Notes: generated from the sequence alone by a model not told the origin. Numbered from the stretch's first letter, positions 7,485-16,021 are shown. The stretch: 17,183 nucleotides of DNA from Sphingomonas sp. (GCA_030146605.1 JASLBO010000061.1:1-17183); one strand, 5' to 3'. Program-made: numbers and translations.

Positions 7485-10250
7485 TCAGAATCGCGCGCGC
7501 ACGCCGCCATAGAAACGGCGGCCGAAGCTCTCGATGATCGTCCGCCGATAGATGCTGTTGGCATTTTCGGCGCGCACGGCGTTGGTCAAATTCACCCCTT
7601 CGAAGAACAGCGAGACGTTCTGGTTGAGGTTGATCCCGGCCGAGGCATCCCATTGGCCATAAGCCTCGCCGAATTCGGGATTGTTGCCGCGCCCGCGCGA
7701 AGTGATCAGATATTTGGAGCGCCAATTGTACGAGACCCGCGCGCTGAACACGCTGTCCTCGTAAAAGCCCGACAGATTATAGCTGTGCCGCGAGAGCCCG
7801 GGGAAGGAGAGCGCGCCGCCGGTAAAGGCGTCCCGGTCGGCATATCCCGAATCCTTCGAATAGGTGTAGTTGGCGATCACCCCGAGGTTGCCGAGCGCCC
7901 CGGGCAGGAAATCGAGGATATATTGCCCGCCGACCTCGGCGCCGTTGATCGTCACCTTGCTGGTGCCGTTGATCGGCACGGTGACGTTGTAGGTGACCCC
8001 GGTCGTCGGCTCGACATAGGCTTCGCTGCCATTCTGGATGAACGAGCCGATCTCCTTGCGGAAATAGGTCGCCGACAGGTAGCCGGTCCGGTTGGCGTAG
8101 AATTCGATCCCCAGATCATATTGCCGTGCGCGATAGGGCTGGAGGCCCGGATTGCCGCGCGAGCCGGTGAGACCCACCGCGTCGAGCGCAAAGCGCGGGG
8201 CGAGCTGCGCCGGAGACGGGCGCGCGAGCACTTCAGTCGCGGTCGCGCGCAGCTGGAGCCGGTTGGGGATCAGCTCGGCCTTGAGGTTCAAAGAGGGCAG
8301 GAATTCGGTGTAATGCCCCTCGAACGACACCGGGGTGACCGTCCCGGCGCGGACCTGAAAACCGTCCGATGTGGTGCGCGTGTCGACCACCCGCAGGCCC
8401 CCCACGCCCGTGATCCGGATGCCGTCGCCGAAAGCGAACGCCGCCTGGCCATAGCCGGCGAGATTGTCGTCCTTCACTTCCCACGTATCGAGCGGCACCG
8501 CATTGCCGGAGGGATCTGGGATGCCCACCGCCTCGGCCACTTCCATGCCGAGATTGAGCCAGCGCCGGATGCCGCCTTCAAATCCGCGGTCGGCGCTACC
8601 GAAGAAATCGTGGTCGCCGAGCGTCGCATTGGCGGCAACAAGGTCGCGGATTTGCTGGGTGAGCTGCGCGGCGGGAACGGTCGAGACCGTCACGTTGGAG
8701 CTGACGCCGGTGGCATAGCTGTTGGTGATCGTCTGTCCGTTATAGCCGTTCAGCGTGAGCGAACGATCGAAATAGCGGCTGTCCGCGGTCAGCACGCGCT
8801 TCTGGATGCCCGCCTTGAGCGACGTGAAGAAGCCGCCGTCGGGCTTGAACTCGGCATCGAGCTTGCCGTCGAATTCCTCCTGATCGTTATAGCGCGGGCG
8901 GCGCAGCACGATCAGCTGGTTGAGGCCTTGCGAGGTCGTCTGGTCGAGCGGCAGCGTGATGTTGGGCGCCTGCTGATCATTGTCATAGTCGATCGTCAGC
9001 GACGAGATGCCGAGCGCTGCGGCGGTGGCGTTGATCTCGTTATTGTAGGCGCGCGACTTGGCGTAGCCGCCCCGCGCCTGCAGCGTTAGCCGCCCGATCG
9101 TCCAGTCGAAGCCGGTCTGCGCGTTGAAGGTATTGCGGTCCTGCGTGCCGAGGATGTTGCGATAGCTGACCGCGAGGCCATTGGGCGCGGCGAGCGCGCC
9201 GATGAAGGTGACGCTGGTCGCGGTGTCTTCCGGCCCGATCGTGGTGCGCGTCGGGTCTACGCCGCCGTTGACGACATTCTGCACGGTGTTGAGCTGGAGG
9301 AACTGGCTGTCCAGCGTCATCCGCGAGCGCGTGTAGGTACCCTCGATGAACGCGCGGAAATCGGAATTGGGCCGCCATTCGAAGATGCCGCTGATCGCGC
9401 CGCGCTTCGTCGACTCGCGGTTGATCACCGGGCGCGGGATATCGGGATAGAAATCGCCGCTGCCGTCACCGTTGAGGTCGAGCGCCTGCACCCCGGCAGT
9501 GGCGGGATCGCGATCGATCTGGCGCCAGCCGGTGGTGCGCAGCTGATCATACCAGAGGCTGCGATTTTCGTAGGTCGCCGAGACGAGCAGGCCCATCGTG
9601 TCGTTGTTGAACAGCGTGCTGCCGATGATCGCCAGCTTGGGATCGACCTTGCCGGCAAGCGTGCCGTAAATCCCCTGCACCGATCCGGCGATGAAGGCCT
9701 TTTTGCTGTCGAACGGCCGGCGCGTGAGGATGCGCACCGTTCCACCAAGACCGCCCTCGGTCATGTCCGGCGTGGCCGACTTGACCACCTCGACGCGCGA
9801 GACGAACTCGACCGGCAAGTCGCGGAACTCGACTGCCCGCGAGCTGCCGACCACCGTCGACAGCGCGGTCTGGCCGTTGATCTCGACCCGGTTGAGCCCC
9901 GGCTCGGCGCCGCGGATCGAGATGCTCTGCCCTTCGCCGCCGGCGCGCGTGATCTGCACGCCGGTCACGCGCTGGAGCGCCTCGCCGATATTCTTGTCGG
10001 GGAACTTGCCGATATCCTCGGCCGAGATCGCATCCACCACCTGCGCCGAGTTGCGCTTGACGCTCTGCGCGTCGGCGAGGCTCTGGCGGATGCCGGTCAC
10101 GATGACTTCAGCCTCGTCCTGCGCCGCGGGGCCCGCCTCGGGCGCGGGCGGCGTATCTTGCGTCTGCGCATGGCTCGGCGCGGAAAAAGCCAGCGCCCAG
10201 CCCAGCGCAGCCGCGCTCGTCATGGTGCGAGTCGAACGAAGCACTCTCAT
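7485..10250 (-). CDS. TonB-dependent outer-membrane receptor (TIGR01782, TonB-Xanth-Caul type)
   Basis: A 921-residue receptor. The ATG at 10250 is preferred to the in-frame TTG just before it because AGGAGAGG (complement of 10254-10261) sits at the right distance. Signal peptide: residues 1-28, cleavage after SHA. The TonB box and start of the plug read EAEVIVTGIRQSLADA, then KRNSAQVVDAISAEDIGKFPDKNIGEALQRV, the defining plug of this family. Plug motifs SIRGAEPGLNRVEINGQ and the VEVVKSATPDMTEGGLGGTV segment complete it by about residue 190. The rest forms the 22-strand barrel, ending in a conserved aromatic C-terminus (ESFGRRFYGGVRARF). A predicted external loop contains a DLNGDGSGD calcium-type motif at 258-266. 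Family knowledge: such receptors in Caulobacter, Xanthomonas and sphingomonads import sugars and oligosaccharides using TonB energy. The downstream GH106 gene suggests a rhamnose-containing ligand; this is inference. Confidence 0.95.
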   Translation of the reverse strand: MRVLRSTRTMTSAAALGWALAFSAPSHAQTQDTPPAPEAGPAAQDEAEVIVTGIRQSLADAQSVKRNSAQVVDAISAEDIGKFPDKNIGEALQRVTGVQITRAGGEGQSISIRGAEPGLNRVEINGQTALSTVVGSSRAVEFRDLPVEFVSRVEVVKSATPDMTEGGLGGTVRILTRRPFDSKKAFIAGSVQGIYGTLAGKVDPKLAIIGSTLFNNDTMGLLVSATYENRSLWYDQLRTTGWRQIDRDPATAGVQALDLNGDGSGDFYPDIPRPVINRESTKRGAISGIFEWRPNSDFRAFIEGTYTRSRMTLDSQFLQLNTVQNVVNGGVDPTRTTIGPEDTATSVTFIGALAAPNGLAVSYRNILGTQDRNTFNAQTGFDWTIGRLTLQARGGYAKSRAYNNEINATAAALGISSLTIDYDNDQQAPNITLPLDQTTSQGLNQLIVLRRPRYNDQEEFDGKLDAEFKPDGGFFTSLKAGIQKRVLTADSRYFDRSLTLNGYNGQTITNSYATGVSSNVTVSTVPAAQLTQQIRDLVAANATLGDHDFFGSADRGFEGGIRRWLNLGMEVAEAVGIPDPSGNAVPLDTWEVKDDNLAGYGQAAFAFGDGIRITGVGGLRVVDTRTTSDGFQVRAGTVTPVSFEGHYTEFLPSLNLKAELIPNRLQLRATATEVLARPSPAQLAPRFALDAVGLTGSRGNPGLQPYRARQYDLGIEFYANRTGYLSATYFRKEIGSFIQNGSEAYVEPTTGVTYNVTVPINGTSKVTINGAEVGGQYILDFLPGALGNLGVIANYTYSKDSGYADRDAFTGGALSFPGLSRHSYNLSGFYEDSVFSARVSYNWRSKYLITSRGRGNNPEFGEAYGQWDASAGINLNQNVSLFFEGVNLTNAVRAENANSIYRRTIIESFGRRFYGGVRARF

Positions 10251-10253
10251 CAA

Positions 10254-10261
10254 CCTCTCCT
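10254..10261 (-). promoter_or_regulatory. Ribosome binding site deciding the receptor start
   Basis: Read on the minus strand, AGGAGAGG ends 3 bases before the ATG at 10250, with its AGGAG core about 6 bases away. This favours the ATG over the adjacent upstream TTG in the same frame. Confidence 0.6.
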
Positions 10262-10321
10262 CTCGGGCGCCTGCATTTCCGCAGTGTCACGAACCGCAGC
10301 GACCCGCTGCTCGAGGAGAGC

Positions 10322-10357
10322 TTTATATTATGTGGGACGGTATTACAATATTTGACA
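10322..10357 (-). promoter_or_regulatory. AT-rich candidate promoter for the receptor-GH106 operon
   Basis: In the 216-bp gap between the receptor start and the upstream dehydrogenase stop, an AT-rich patch stands out. On the minus strand it holds TTGTAA (complement of 10343-10348) and TATAAA (complement of 10322-10327), 15 bp apart, or alternatively TGTCAA (10352-10357) and CATAAT (10327-10332), 19 bp apart. Neither pair is ideal in spacing. Transcription would start about 60-70 bp before the ATG. The near-symmetric CAATATTTG at 10346-10354 could be a regulator half-site pair. The rest of the gap (10361-10466) shows nothing recognisable and no intrinsic terminator for the upstream operon. 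Confidence 0.35.
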
Positions 10358-10466
10358 CTGAAGCTGCGGCGATGCGGGGTCTGCGCACGACGAGCCTTGC
10401 CGGCGCAACCAGCGATGCAGTCACAGGTGCGATGACAAGCGTGTGCGGCGCAAAAGCACCGGACGT

Positions 10467-12125
10467 TCAGCCTTCGGCGACCGCCCTGCCCGCGGCGCGT
10501 CCGCTGAACATGCAGCCGCCGAGGAAAGTCCCCTCGAGCGAGCGATAGCCGTGCATCCCGCCGCCGCCGAAACCGGCCGCCTCGCCCACTGCGAACAGTC
10601 CCGCGATCGGCTCGCCGTCGGCACCCAGCACCCGCGCGTCGAGATCGGTCTCGAGCCCGCCCAGCGTCTTGCGCGTCAGGATGTTGAGGCGGACCGCGAT
10701 CAGCGGCCCGTTGGCCGGATCGAGGATCGGGCGCGGCGGCGCGGTGCGCATCAGCCGCTCGGCGAGGCCCAGCCGGGCGTTGCGGATGCCCATCAGCTGG
10801 AAGTCCTTCGAGAAGCGATTGCCCAGCTCGCGGTCGCGCATCACGATCGAATCCTCGATGCGTCGCGGGTCGAGCGGCGCCCCCTCGCCGATCCGGTTCA
10901 TGCCCTCGACCAAAGTCGCCACGTCGTCCGCGACGACGAAGTCCTCGCCATGCGCCTTGAACGCCTCGACCGGCTCGGGCGCGCGGCTCCGGCTGGTCAC
11001 CCGGCGCAAGGTCCTGCGCAAGCTGCGGCTGGTGAGATCGGGGTTCTGCTCGGAGCCCGACAGCGCGAATTCCTTGCGGATGATCGCCTGGTTGAGCACG
11101 AACCAGCTATAGGGGTTGCCGCCCTCGAGCAGATACCGCAGCGTCCCCAGCGTGTCATAGCCCGGCAGGAACGGCGGCGGCAGCCGATCGCCGCGCGAGT
11201 CGAACCACATCGAGGACGGGCCGGGCAGGATGCGGATGCCGTGATCCTTCCAGATCGGCCGCCAGTTCCGCAGCCCCTCGACATAATGCCACATGCGATC
11301 GGGGTGGATGAGCCGCGCCCCCGCTTCCTGCGCGATGCCGATCATCCGCCCGTCGACATGCGCAGGCACGCCGCGCACCATGAAGGCCGGCGGCGTGCCC
11401 ATCCGCGCCGGCCAGTTGCGGCGGACGAGATCGAGGTCGCCGCCGATCCCGCCCGAAGCGACGATCACCGACCGCGCCGTCAACCGGAAGTCGCCGACCG
11501 CGTCGCGCGAGCTGGCAGCGCCACGCTCGACATCGTCGGCCGCGAGCCGGGTGCCCGAAACGCCGATGACCCGGCCGCCTTCGGTTTCCAGCGCATCCAC
11601 GCGGTGACGCCACAGGAAGCGCAGCTTGCCGTCACGCTCCGCCGCGCGCGCCAGCTCGGCAAAGGGTTTGACTACGCCCGGGCCCGCTCCCCAGGCGATG
11701 TGGAAGCGCGGCACCGAATTGCCGTGCCCCTCGGCGCGCCCGTCGCCGCGCTCGGCCCAGCCGACCACCGGCACGAACGATACGCCAAGCCCGCGCAGCC
11801 AGGCGCGCTTGTCGGTCGCCGCGAAGCGCACATAGGCCTCCGCCCAGCGCCGTGGCCATTTGTCCTCGGGCCGGTCGAACCCCGCGGTGCCCAGCCAGTC
11901 CTGCCACGCCAGCTCGTGGCTGTCGCGGATCCCCAGCCGGCGCTGCTCGGGTGAATCGACGAGGAACAGCCCGCCGAGCGACCAGAAGGCCTGCCCGCCG
12001 ATGCTCTGCTCGGGCTCCTGATCGACCACGATCACCGAGGCACCGCGCGCCACGGCCTCGCTCGCCGCGACCAGCCCCGCAAGCCCCGCGCCCACGACGA
12101 TCACATCGGCTTCGCGCGGTGTCAT
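10467..12125 (-). CDS. FAD-dependent dehydrogenase, KstD/fumarate-reductase superfamily (COG3573-like)
   Basis: A 552-residue flavoprotein. The ATG at 12125 is chosen because it overlaps the ligase stop by one base (TGATG), has a GGGAG site (complement of 12134-12138), and starts directly on the Rossmann fold: DVIVVGAGLAGLVAASEA with Gly12, Gly14 and Gly17, closed by VIVVDQEPE. Further motifs are GGQAFWSLGGLF, the second nucleotide-binding element SVIVASGGIGGD, and the C-terminal FAD-contacting stretch GLFAVGEAAGFGGGGMHGYRSLEGTFLGG. This is the arrangement of fumarate-reductase/3-ketosteroid 1-dehydrogenase flavoproteins, and the closest known style is the 'FAD-binding dehydrogenase' group. 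No secretion signal is visible, so it should be cytoplasmic. It is the last gene of an acyl-CoA degradation operon, suggesting it removes hydrogens from a substrate handled there, possibly a ring-bearing or steroid-like compound. True steroid activity cannot be shown; the catalytic tyrosines of KstD were not aligned. Confidence 0.85.
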   Translation of the reverse strand: MTPREADVIVVGAGLAGLVAASEAVARGASVIVVDQEPEQSIGGQAFWSLGGLFLVDSPEQRRLGIRDSHELAWQDWLGTAGFDRPEDKWPRRWAEAYVRFAATDKRAWLRGLGVSFVPVVGWAERGDGRAEGHGNSVPRFHIAWGAGPGVVKPFAELARAAERDGKLRFLWRHRVDALETEGGRVIGVSGTRLAADDVERGAASSRDAVGDFRLTARSVIVASGGIGGDLDLVRRNWPARMGTPPAFMVRGVPAHVDGRMIGIAQEAGARLIHPDRMWHYVEGLRNWRPIWKDHGIRILPGPSSMWFDSRGDRLPPPFLPGYDTLGTLRYLLEGGNPYSWFVLNQAIIRKEFALSGSEQNPDLTSRSLRRTLRRVTSRSRAPEPVEAFKAHGEDFVVADDVATLVEGMNRIGEGAPLDPRRIEDSIVMRDRELGNRFSKDFQLMGIRNARLGLAERLMRTAPPRPILDPANGPLIAVRLNILTRKTLGGLETDLDARVLGADGEPIAGLFAVGEAAGFGGGGMHGYRSLEGTFLGGCMFSGRAAGRAVAEG

Positions 12126-13849
12126 CAGCGCAGCTCCCTTCGCAAAATCTTGCCGACATTGCTCTTGGGTAGCGGCGTGTCGCGAAGCTCGACGATCGAC
12201 GGCACCTTGTACCCGGTCAGCTGCGCCCGGCAGTGCGCGCGCACCGCTTCGCTCGAAAGCCCCGCCCCGCGCGGATGCACCACTGCCTTGATCCGCTCGC
12301 CCTTCACCGCGTCGGGGACCCCGATCACCGCCACCTCGGCCACGTCGGGATGTGTGGCGATCACTGCCTCGACCTCGGCAGGATAGACGTTGAAGCCCGA
12401 GACGAGGATCATGTCCTTGATCCGATCGATCAGCCGCACTTCGCCATCCTCCCCCATCACCCCGACATCGCCGGTCGCGAACCAGCCGTCGTCGGAAAGC
12501 GCCCCCGCGCTCTCCTCGGGATGCCCCCAATAGCCCTGCATCACCTGCGGCCCACGCACACACAGCTCGCCGGGCTCGTCGAGTCCCGCCCAGCTGCCGT
12601 CGGCACGGCGCATCCGCACTTCGGTCGACGGCACCGGCAGCCCGACGGTGCCGGTATAGCCCATCACCCCCGGCGCCGCGAAATCGACCGGCCGGATGCA
12701 CACCACCGGCGCGCATTCGGTCAGCCCATAGCCCTCGACCAGCGGCTTGCCGGTGACCGCCTCCCAGCGCGCCGCGACGTCGCCGTGCGTCGCCATACCC
12801 CCCGCGATAGTGAGCCGCAGCGCCGAGAAATCGCGGGTGCGGAAATCGGGATCATCGAGCAGGCTGGCGAACAGGGTGTTCACCCCGGCCATCCCGGTGA
12901 ACCGCTCGTTCTTGAGAATCCAGTTCACCCGCTTCGTATCGCGCGGATTGGCGATCAGGATGTTGCGTCCGCCGACCCCCATGAACATCAGCAGGTTCGC
13001 GGTGAGCGAGAAGATATGGTAGAGCGGCAGCAGCGTGACGTTGGTCAGCACCTCCCCGTCATCGATCTGGCTGAGCACCCAGGCGCGCCCTTGCAGCACA
13101 TTGGCGACTACGTTGCGATGGGTGAGCATCGCGCCCTTGGCGACGCCCGACGTGCCCCCGGTATATTGGAGGAAGGCGAGGTCCCCCTGCGCGATCTCGG
13201 GCTTGCGGAACTCCAGCCGTCGGGCGCGGCGCATCACTGGCTTCCACCGATGCATGCCGCGCTTCGGCCACGGCGCCGGCTTCTGCCCGGCAAAGCGCAG
13301 CATCAGCCCGATCGCCGGCCCCTTGAGCGTGCCGAGCATGTCGCCCATGCTTGTCACCACGACTTCGCGCACTGCGGTCTGTTCGCGGATCGAGGCGAAG
13401 GTCGCGGCGAACATGTCCATCACCACGAGCACCACGGCGCCGCTGTCGCGCAACTGGTGCGCCAGCTCGGGCGCAGTGTAGAGCGGGTTGACGTTGACCA
13501 CCACCGCACCGGCGAACAACGTCCCGAACAACGCCGCCGGATATTGCAGGCAATTGGGCATCATCAGCGCGACCCGGTCGCCCTTTTGTACGCCCACGCT
13601 CTGCAGCCATGCCGCGAAGGCCTTGGCGTCGGCCAGCATCGCGCCATAGGTCCGCCCGCTGCCGAGGCTGACGAACCCGACGCGTTCGGCATAACGTAGC
13701 GCGTCGTGTTCGAAGAGGTCGGCCATCGTTCCGGCTGCATCGAGCTCGGCGTCGATGGTCGCGGGCACGCCGGGGCGGTAGAAGCGCGTCCAGAAGCGCT
13801 CGGCCCAGAGCCGATCCGCGTCTTCCTGCAGGATCGGCCCGGAGCTCAC
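12125..13849 (-). CDS. Long-chain fatty-acid (acyl)-CoA ligase, AMP-forming
   Basis: A 574-residue member of the ANL superfamily that activates a carboxylic acid to its CoA thioester through an acyl-adenylate. The start is a GTG at 13849 that overlaps the thiolase stop as GTGA; it is needed because the conserved N-terminus RFWTRFYRPGVPATID is upstream of the first ATG. Motifs in order: P-loop YTGGTSGVAKG at 229-239, the LTHRN element after it, the adenine-binding EGYGLTECAP, the DGWFATGDVG hinge-side aspartate motif, the IDRIKDMILVSGFNVYPAEVE hinge segment, and the C-terminal catalytic lysine Lys567 in PKSNVGKIL. All key residues are present. Sequence style matches FadD-type long-chain ligases. 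It sits between the thiolase and the flavin dehydrogenase genes and would feed the pathway. The ribosome binding site is weak (GAGAA), so coupling to thiolase translation is likely. Confidence 0.93.
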   Translation of the reverse strand: MSSGPILQEDADRLWAERFWTRFYRPGVPATIDAELDAAGTMADLFEHDALRYAERVGFVSLGSGRTYGAMLADAKAFAAWLQSVGVQKGDRVALMMPNCLQYPAALFGTLFAGAVVVNVNPLYTAPELAHQLRDSGAVVLVVMDMFAATFASIREQTAVREVVVTSMGDMLGTLKGPAIGLMLRFAGQKPAPWPKRGMHRWKPVMRRARRLEFRKPEIAQGDLAFLQYTGGTSGVAKGAMLTHRNVVANVLQGRAWVLSQIDDGEVLTNVTLLPLYHIFSLTANLLMFMGVGGRNILIANPRDTKRVNWILKNERFTGMAGVNTLFASLLDDPDFRTRDFSALRLTIAGGMATHGDVAARWEAVTGKPLVEGYGLTECAPVVCIRPVDFAAPGVMGYTGTVGLPVPSTEVRMRRADGSWAGLDEPGELCVRGPQVMQGYWGHPEESAGALSDDGWFATGDVGVMGEDGEVRLIDRIKDMILVSGFNVYPAEVEAVIATHPDVAEVAVIGVPDAVKGERIKAVVHPRGAGLSSEAVRAHCRAQLTGYKVPSIVELRDTPLPKSNVGKILRRELR

Positions 13850-15132
13850 TTCTCGACCACCGCAGCCACGCCCTGCCCGCCCGCGGCGCAGATCGAGATC
13901 AGCCCGCGCCCGCCGCCGTTTTTGTCGATCATCTGCGCCAGATTGGCGAGGATCCGTCCGCCGGTCGCCGCGAACGGATGACCCGCGGCAAGCGAGCTGC
14001 CGTTGACGTTGAGCTTGACCCGATCGATCGATCCCGGGGGTGCATCGCGGTCCAGCCGCGCACGCGCGAATTCCGGGTCCTCCCACGCCGCCAGCGTACA
14101 CAAAACCTGGGCGGCGAACGCCTCGTGCAGCTCGTAAAAGTCGAAGTCCTGCAGCGAGATGCCGAGCTTGTCGAGCATCCGCGGGACGGCATAAGCGGGC
14201 GCCATCAGCAGCCCCTCGGCCCCGCTCACGAAATCGACCGCAGCGGCCTCGCCCGCGCGCAGATAGGCGAGGATCGGCAGATCCCGTGCCCGCGCCCATT
14301 CCTCGCTGGCGAGCAGCACCACCGCCGCGCCGTCGGTCAGCGGAGTCGAATTGCCCGCGGTGAGCGTACCTTGTTCGCGATCGAATACCGGCTTGAGTTT
14401 GGCGAGCTTGTCGATGCTGCTGTCGGGGCGGAGATTGTTGTCGCGCGCCAGCCCGCGCCACGGCACGATCAAATCGTCGAAGTCGCCGCGATCATAGGCG
14501 GCCGCCATATTATGGTGGCTGCGCACCGCGAGCGCGTCCTGATCGGCGCGGGATATGCCCCAGCGTTTGGCCATCCGCTCGCAATGCTCGCCCATCGAGA
14601 GCCCGGTGCGCGGCTCGGCGTTGCGCGGCAGCTCGGGCTTGAACAGCATCCCCGGCCGGACCCTCGCCAGCGCCTTCAGCCGCGCGCCGGTCGTCTTGGC
14701 GCGATTGGCGGCGAGCAGCGCCTGACGGAAGCCTTCATTCACCGCGATCGGCGGGTCCGAGGTGGTATCGGCGCCGCCGGCGATGCCCACGTCGATCTGC
14801 CCCAGCGCGATCTTGTTGGCGACGAGGATCGCCGCCTCGAGCCCGGTGCCGCAGGCCTGCTGGAGGTCATAAGCCGGCGTCTCGGGGGAGAGGCTGGTCG
14901 AGAGCACCGCTTCCCGCGTGAGATTGATGTCGCGCGCCTGCTTGAGCACCGCCCCGGCCGCAACCTCCCCCAGCCGCATGCCGGCGAGCCCGAACCGGTC
15001 GATCAGCGCCTGCAGCGCGGCGGTGAGCATGTCCTGGTTCGAAGCCCGGGCGTAGGCCGTGTTCGAGCGCGCGAACGGGATGCGGCTGCCGCCGATTATC
15101 GCGACGCGGCGCGGTTCACTGATGCTGAGCAT
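13846..15132 (-). CDS. Acetyl-CoA C-acyltransferase (thiolase), FadI/FadA2-like
   Basis: A 428-residue thiolase that cleaves 3-oxoacyl-CoA to acetyl-CoA and a shortened acyl-CoA. The ATG at 15132 follows an AGAGGAAG site (complement of 15136-15143) and begins MLSISEPRRVAIIGGSRIPF, the standard N-terminus; an ORF extension to 15213 is inside the MaoC gene. Catalytic residues are all present: nucleophile Cys94 in QQACGTGLEA, His336 in LHEAF (the HEAF rather than NEAF form, as in FadI and mitochondrial trifunctional beta subunits), His385 in AAGHPFAATG, and Cys415 in CAAGGQG. It overlaps the MaoC gene by 17 bp and the ligase by 4 bp, so translation is probably coupled. The direction (degradation rather than synthesis) is inferred from the HEAF type and the neighbouring acyl-CoA ligase. 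Confidence 0.94.
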   Translation of the reverse strand: MLSISEPRRVAIIGGSRIPFARSNTAYARASNQDMLTAALQALIDRFGLAGMRLGEVAAGAVLKQARDINLTREAVLSTSLSPETPAYDLQQACGTGLEAAILVANKIALGQIDVGIAGGADTTSDPPIAVNEGFRQALLAANRAKTTGARLKALARVRPGMLFKPELPRNAEPRTGLSMGEHCERMAKRWGISRADQDALAVRSHHNMAAAYDRGDFDDLIVPWRGLARDNNLRPDSSIDKLAKLKPVFDREQGTLTAGNSTPLTDGAAVVLLASEEWARARDLPILAYLRAGEAAAVDFVSGAEGLLMAPAYAVPRMLDKLGISLQDFDFYELHEAFAAQVLCTLAAWEDPEFARARLDRDAPPGSIDRVKLNVNGSSLAAGHPFAATGGRILANLAQMIDKNGGGRGLISICAAGGQGVAAVVEK

Positions 15133-16018
15133 GAACTTCCTCTTCGAAGACCAGATCGCGGCCGAGCCGGCCGACCAGATGGAGCCGTTCGCCCGCTCCG
15201 TCGCGCACCGCAAAGGCGGTGCGGTCCTTCACGGGGTCGGCGAAATGAGTCACGTGCCCGGGCAGCGGGATCGGCGCGCGGAACGCCACGTCGATCGCGA
15301 TCTGCTCGACCGGCGCCGCGGGGAGCACCCGCGCGAGCGCCCGCGCCTTGGTCCACATCCCGTGCGCGATCGGCCGCTCGAACCCGAAGAGCCGCGCGCC
15401 GAGCCACGACATGTGGATCGGGTTACGGTCGCCCGAGAGACGCGCGTAACGCGGCGCCACTGCGCGCGCGATCGTCTCGGCCCCGGTCTGAGTCGTCGCA
15501 GAATCCTCGTCGGACAAGGCCGTGACGGGATCGCCGAGCGCCGAGGGCGCGCCCCGTCGCAGATAGACGCTCTCGCTCCGCCACACTGTCGTGCCGCCGC
15601 GCCGTGCTTCGGCGCGGATCGTGAATGCCTGGCCGCGCGGGTGCGACTGGAACCCGCCGAATTCCGCCGAGACGGTCAGCCGGTCGCCGATATCCAGCGC
15701 GCGACGCTGGACGATACGATTGGCGATGTGCACCGTTCCCGCCAGCGGGTACGGAAAGTCGCGCCGCATCATCAGTTCGAGATGGAGCGGGAATGCCAGC
15801 AGATGCGGCCAGGTCGGCGGCACGCCCTGCGCTGCGTCGAACCCGCACAGGCTGCGATATTCGGCCAGCGGACCCGCGTCGATCGCCAGTTCCGGACGAA
15901 CCAGCCGCACGTCCGGCAATACCGGGCGTTTCGGTGCCGACTTCGCCAGCGTCGTCAGTCCGGCGAGCAGAACCGCGCCCGATGGGGACGGACGCTCGAC
16001 GATCAGCGTTTCACCCAT
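15116..16018 (-). CDS. MaoC-family (R)-specific enoyl hydratase, double hotdog (HtdX-like)
   Basis: A 300-residue protein. The C-terminal half holds the hydratase-2 motif YARLSGDRNPIHMSWLGARLFG, with Asp197 and His202 as the expected catalytic pair, followed by FERPIAHGMWTKA, the substrate-side helix. The N-terminal half (about 50-150, with PPTWPHLLAFPLHLELM) looks like a second, inactive hotdog, giving the double-hotdog size seen in eukaryotic type 2 hydratases and mycobacterial HtdX. It would hydrate trans-2-enoyl-CoA to (R)-3-hydroxyacyl-CoA, or the reverse, in the cytoplasm. The start ATG at 16018 lies 3 bp after the reductase stop (TGAGCGATG). The gene lies between the FabG-type reductase and the thiolase, which supplies the next two steps. 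The exact substrate chain is unknown. Confidence 0.9.
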   Translation of the reverse strand: MGETLIVERPSPSGAVLLAGLTTLAKSAPKRPVLPDVRLVRPELAIDAGPLAEYRSLCGFDAAQGVPPTWPHLLAFPLHLELMMRRDFPYPLAGTVHIANRIVQRRALDIGDRLTVSAEFGGFQSHPRGQAFTIRAEARRGGTTVWRSESVYLRRGAPSALGDPVTALSDEDSATTQTGAETIARAVAPRYARLSGDRNPIHMSWLGARLFGFERPIAHGMWTKARALARVLPAAPVEQIAIDVAFRAPIPLPGHVTHFADPVKDRTAFAVRDGAGERLHLVGRLGRDLVFEEEVHAQHQ

Positions 16019-16021
16019 CGC

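Noticed and set aside
7323..9089. Long plus-strand open frame of 588 codons opposite the receptor gene
   Set aside because: Shadow frame: no domain is recognisable and it lies wholly over a well-supported receptor and the start of GH106.
10352..10357. TTGACA on the plus strand as a -35 box
   Set aside because: No -10-like sequence lies 16-18 bp downstream and no plus-strand gene follows.
10467..12716. FAD dehydrogenase frame extended to 12716
   Set aside because: The extra 197 residues lie inside the ligase gene out of frame; the Rossmann motif starts right after ATG 12125.
13846..14461. Ligase frame extended upstream to 14461
   Set aside because: The extension is an Arg/Gly-rich shadow of the thiolase gene; the conserved ligase N-terminus begins just after GTG 13849.
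12233..15525. Long plus-strand frames (488 and 515 codons) opposite the ligase and thiolase genes
   Set aside because: His/Arg-rich shadow translations typical of antisense frames in GC-rich DNA.
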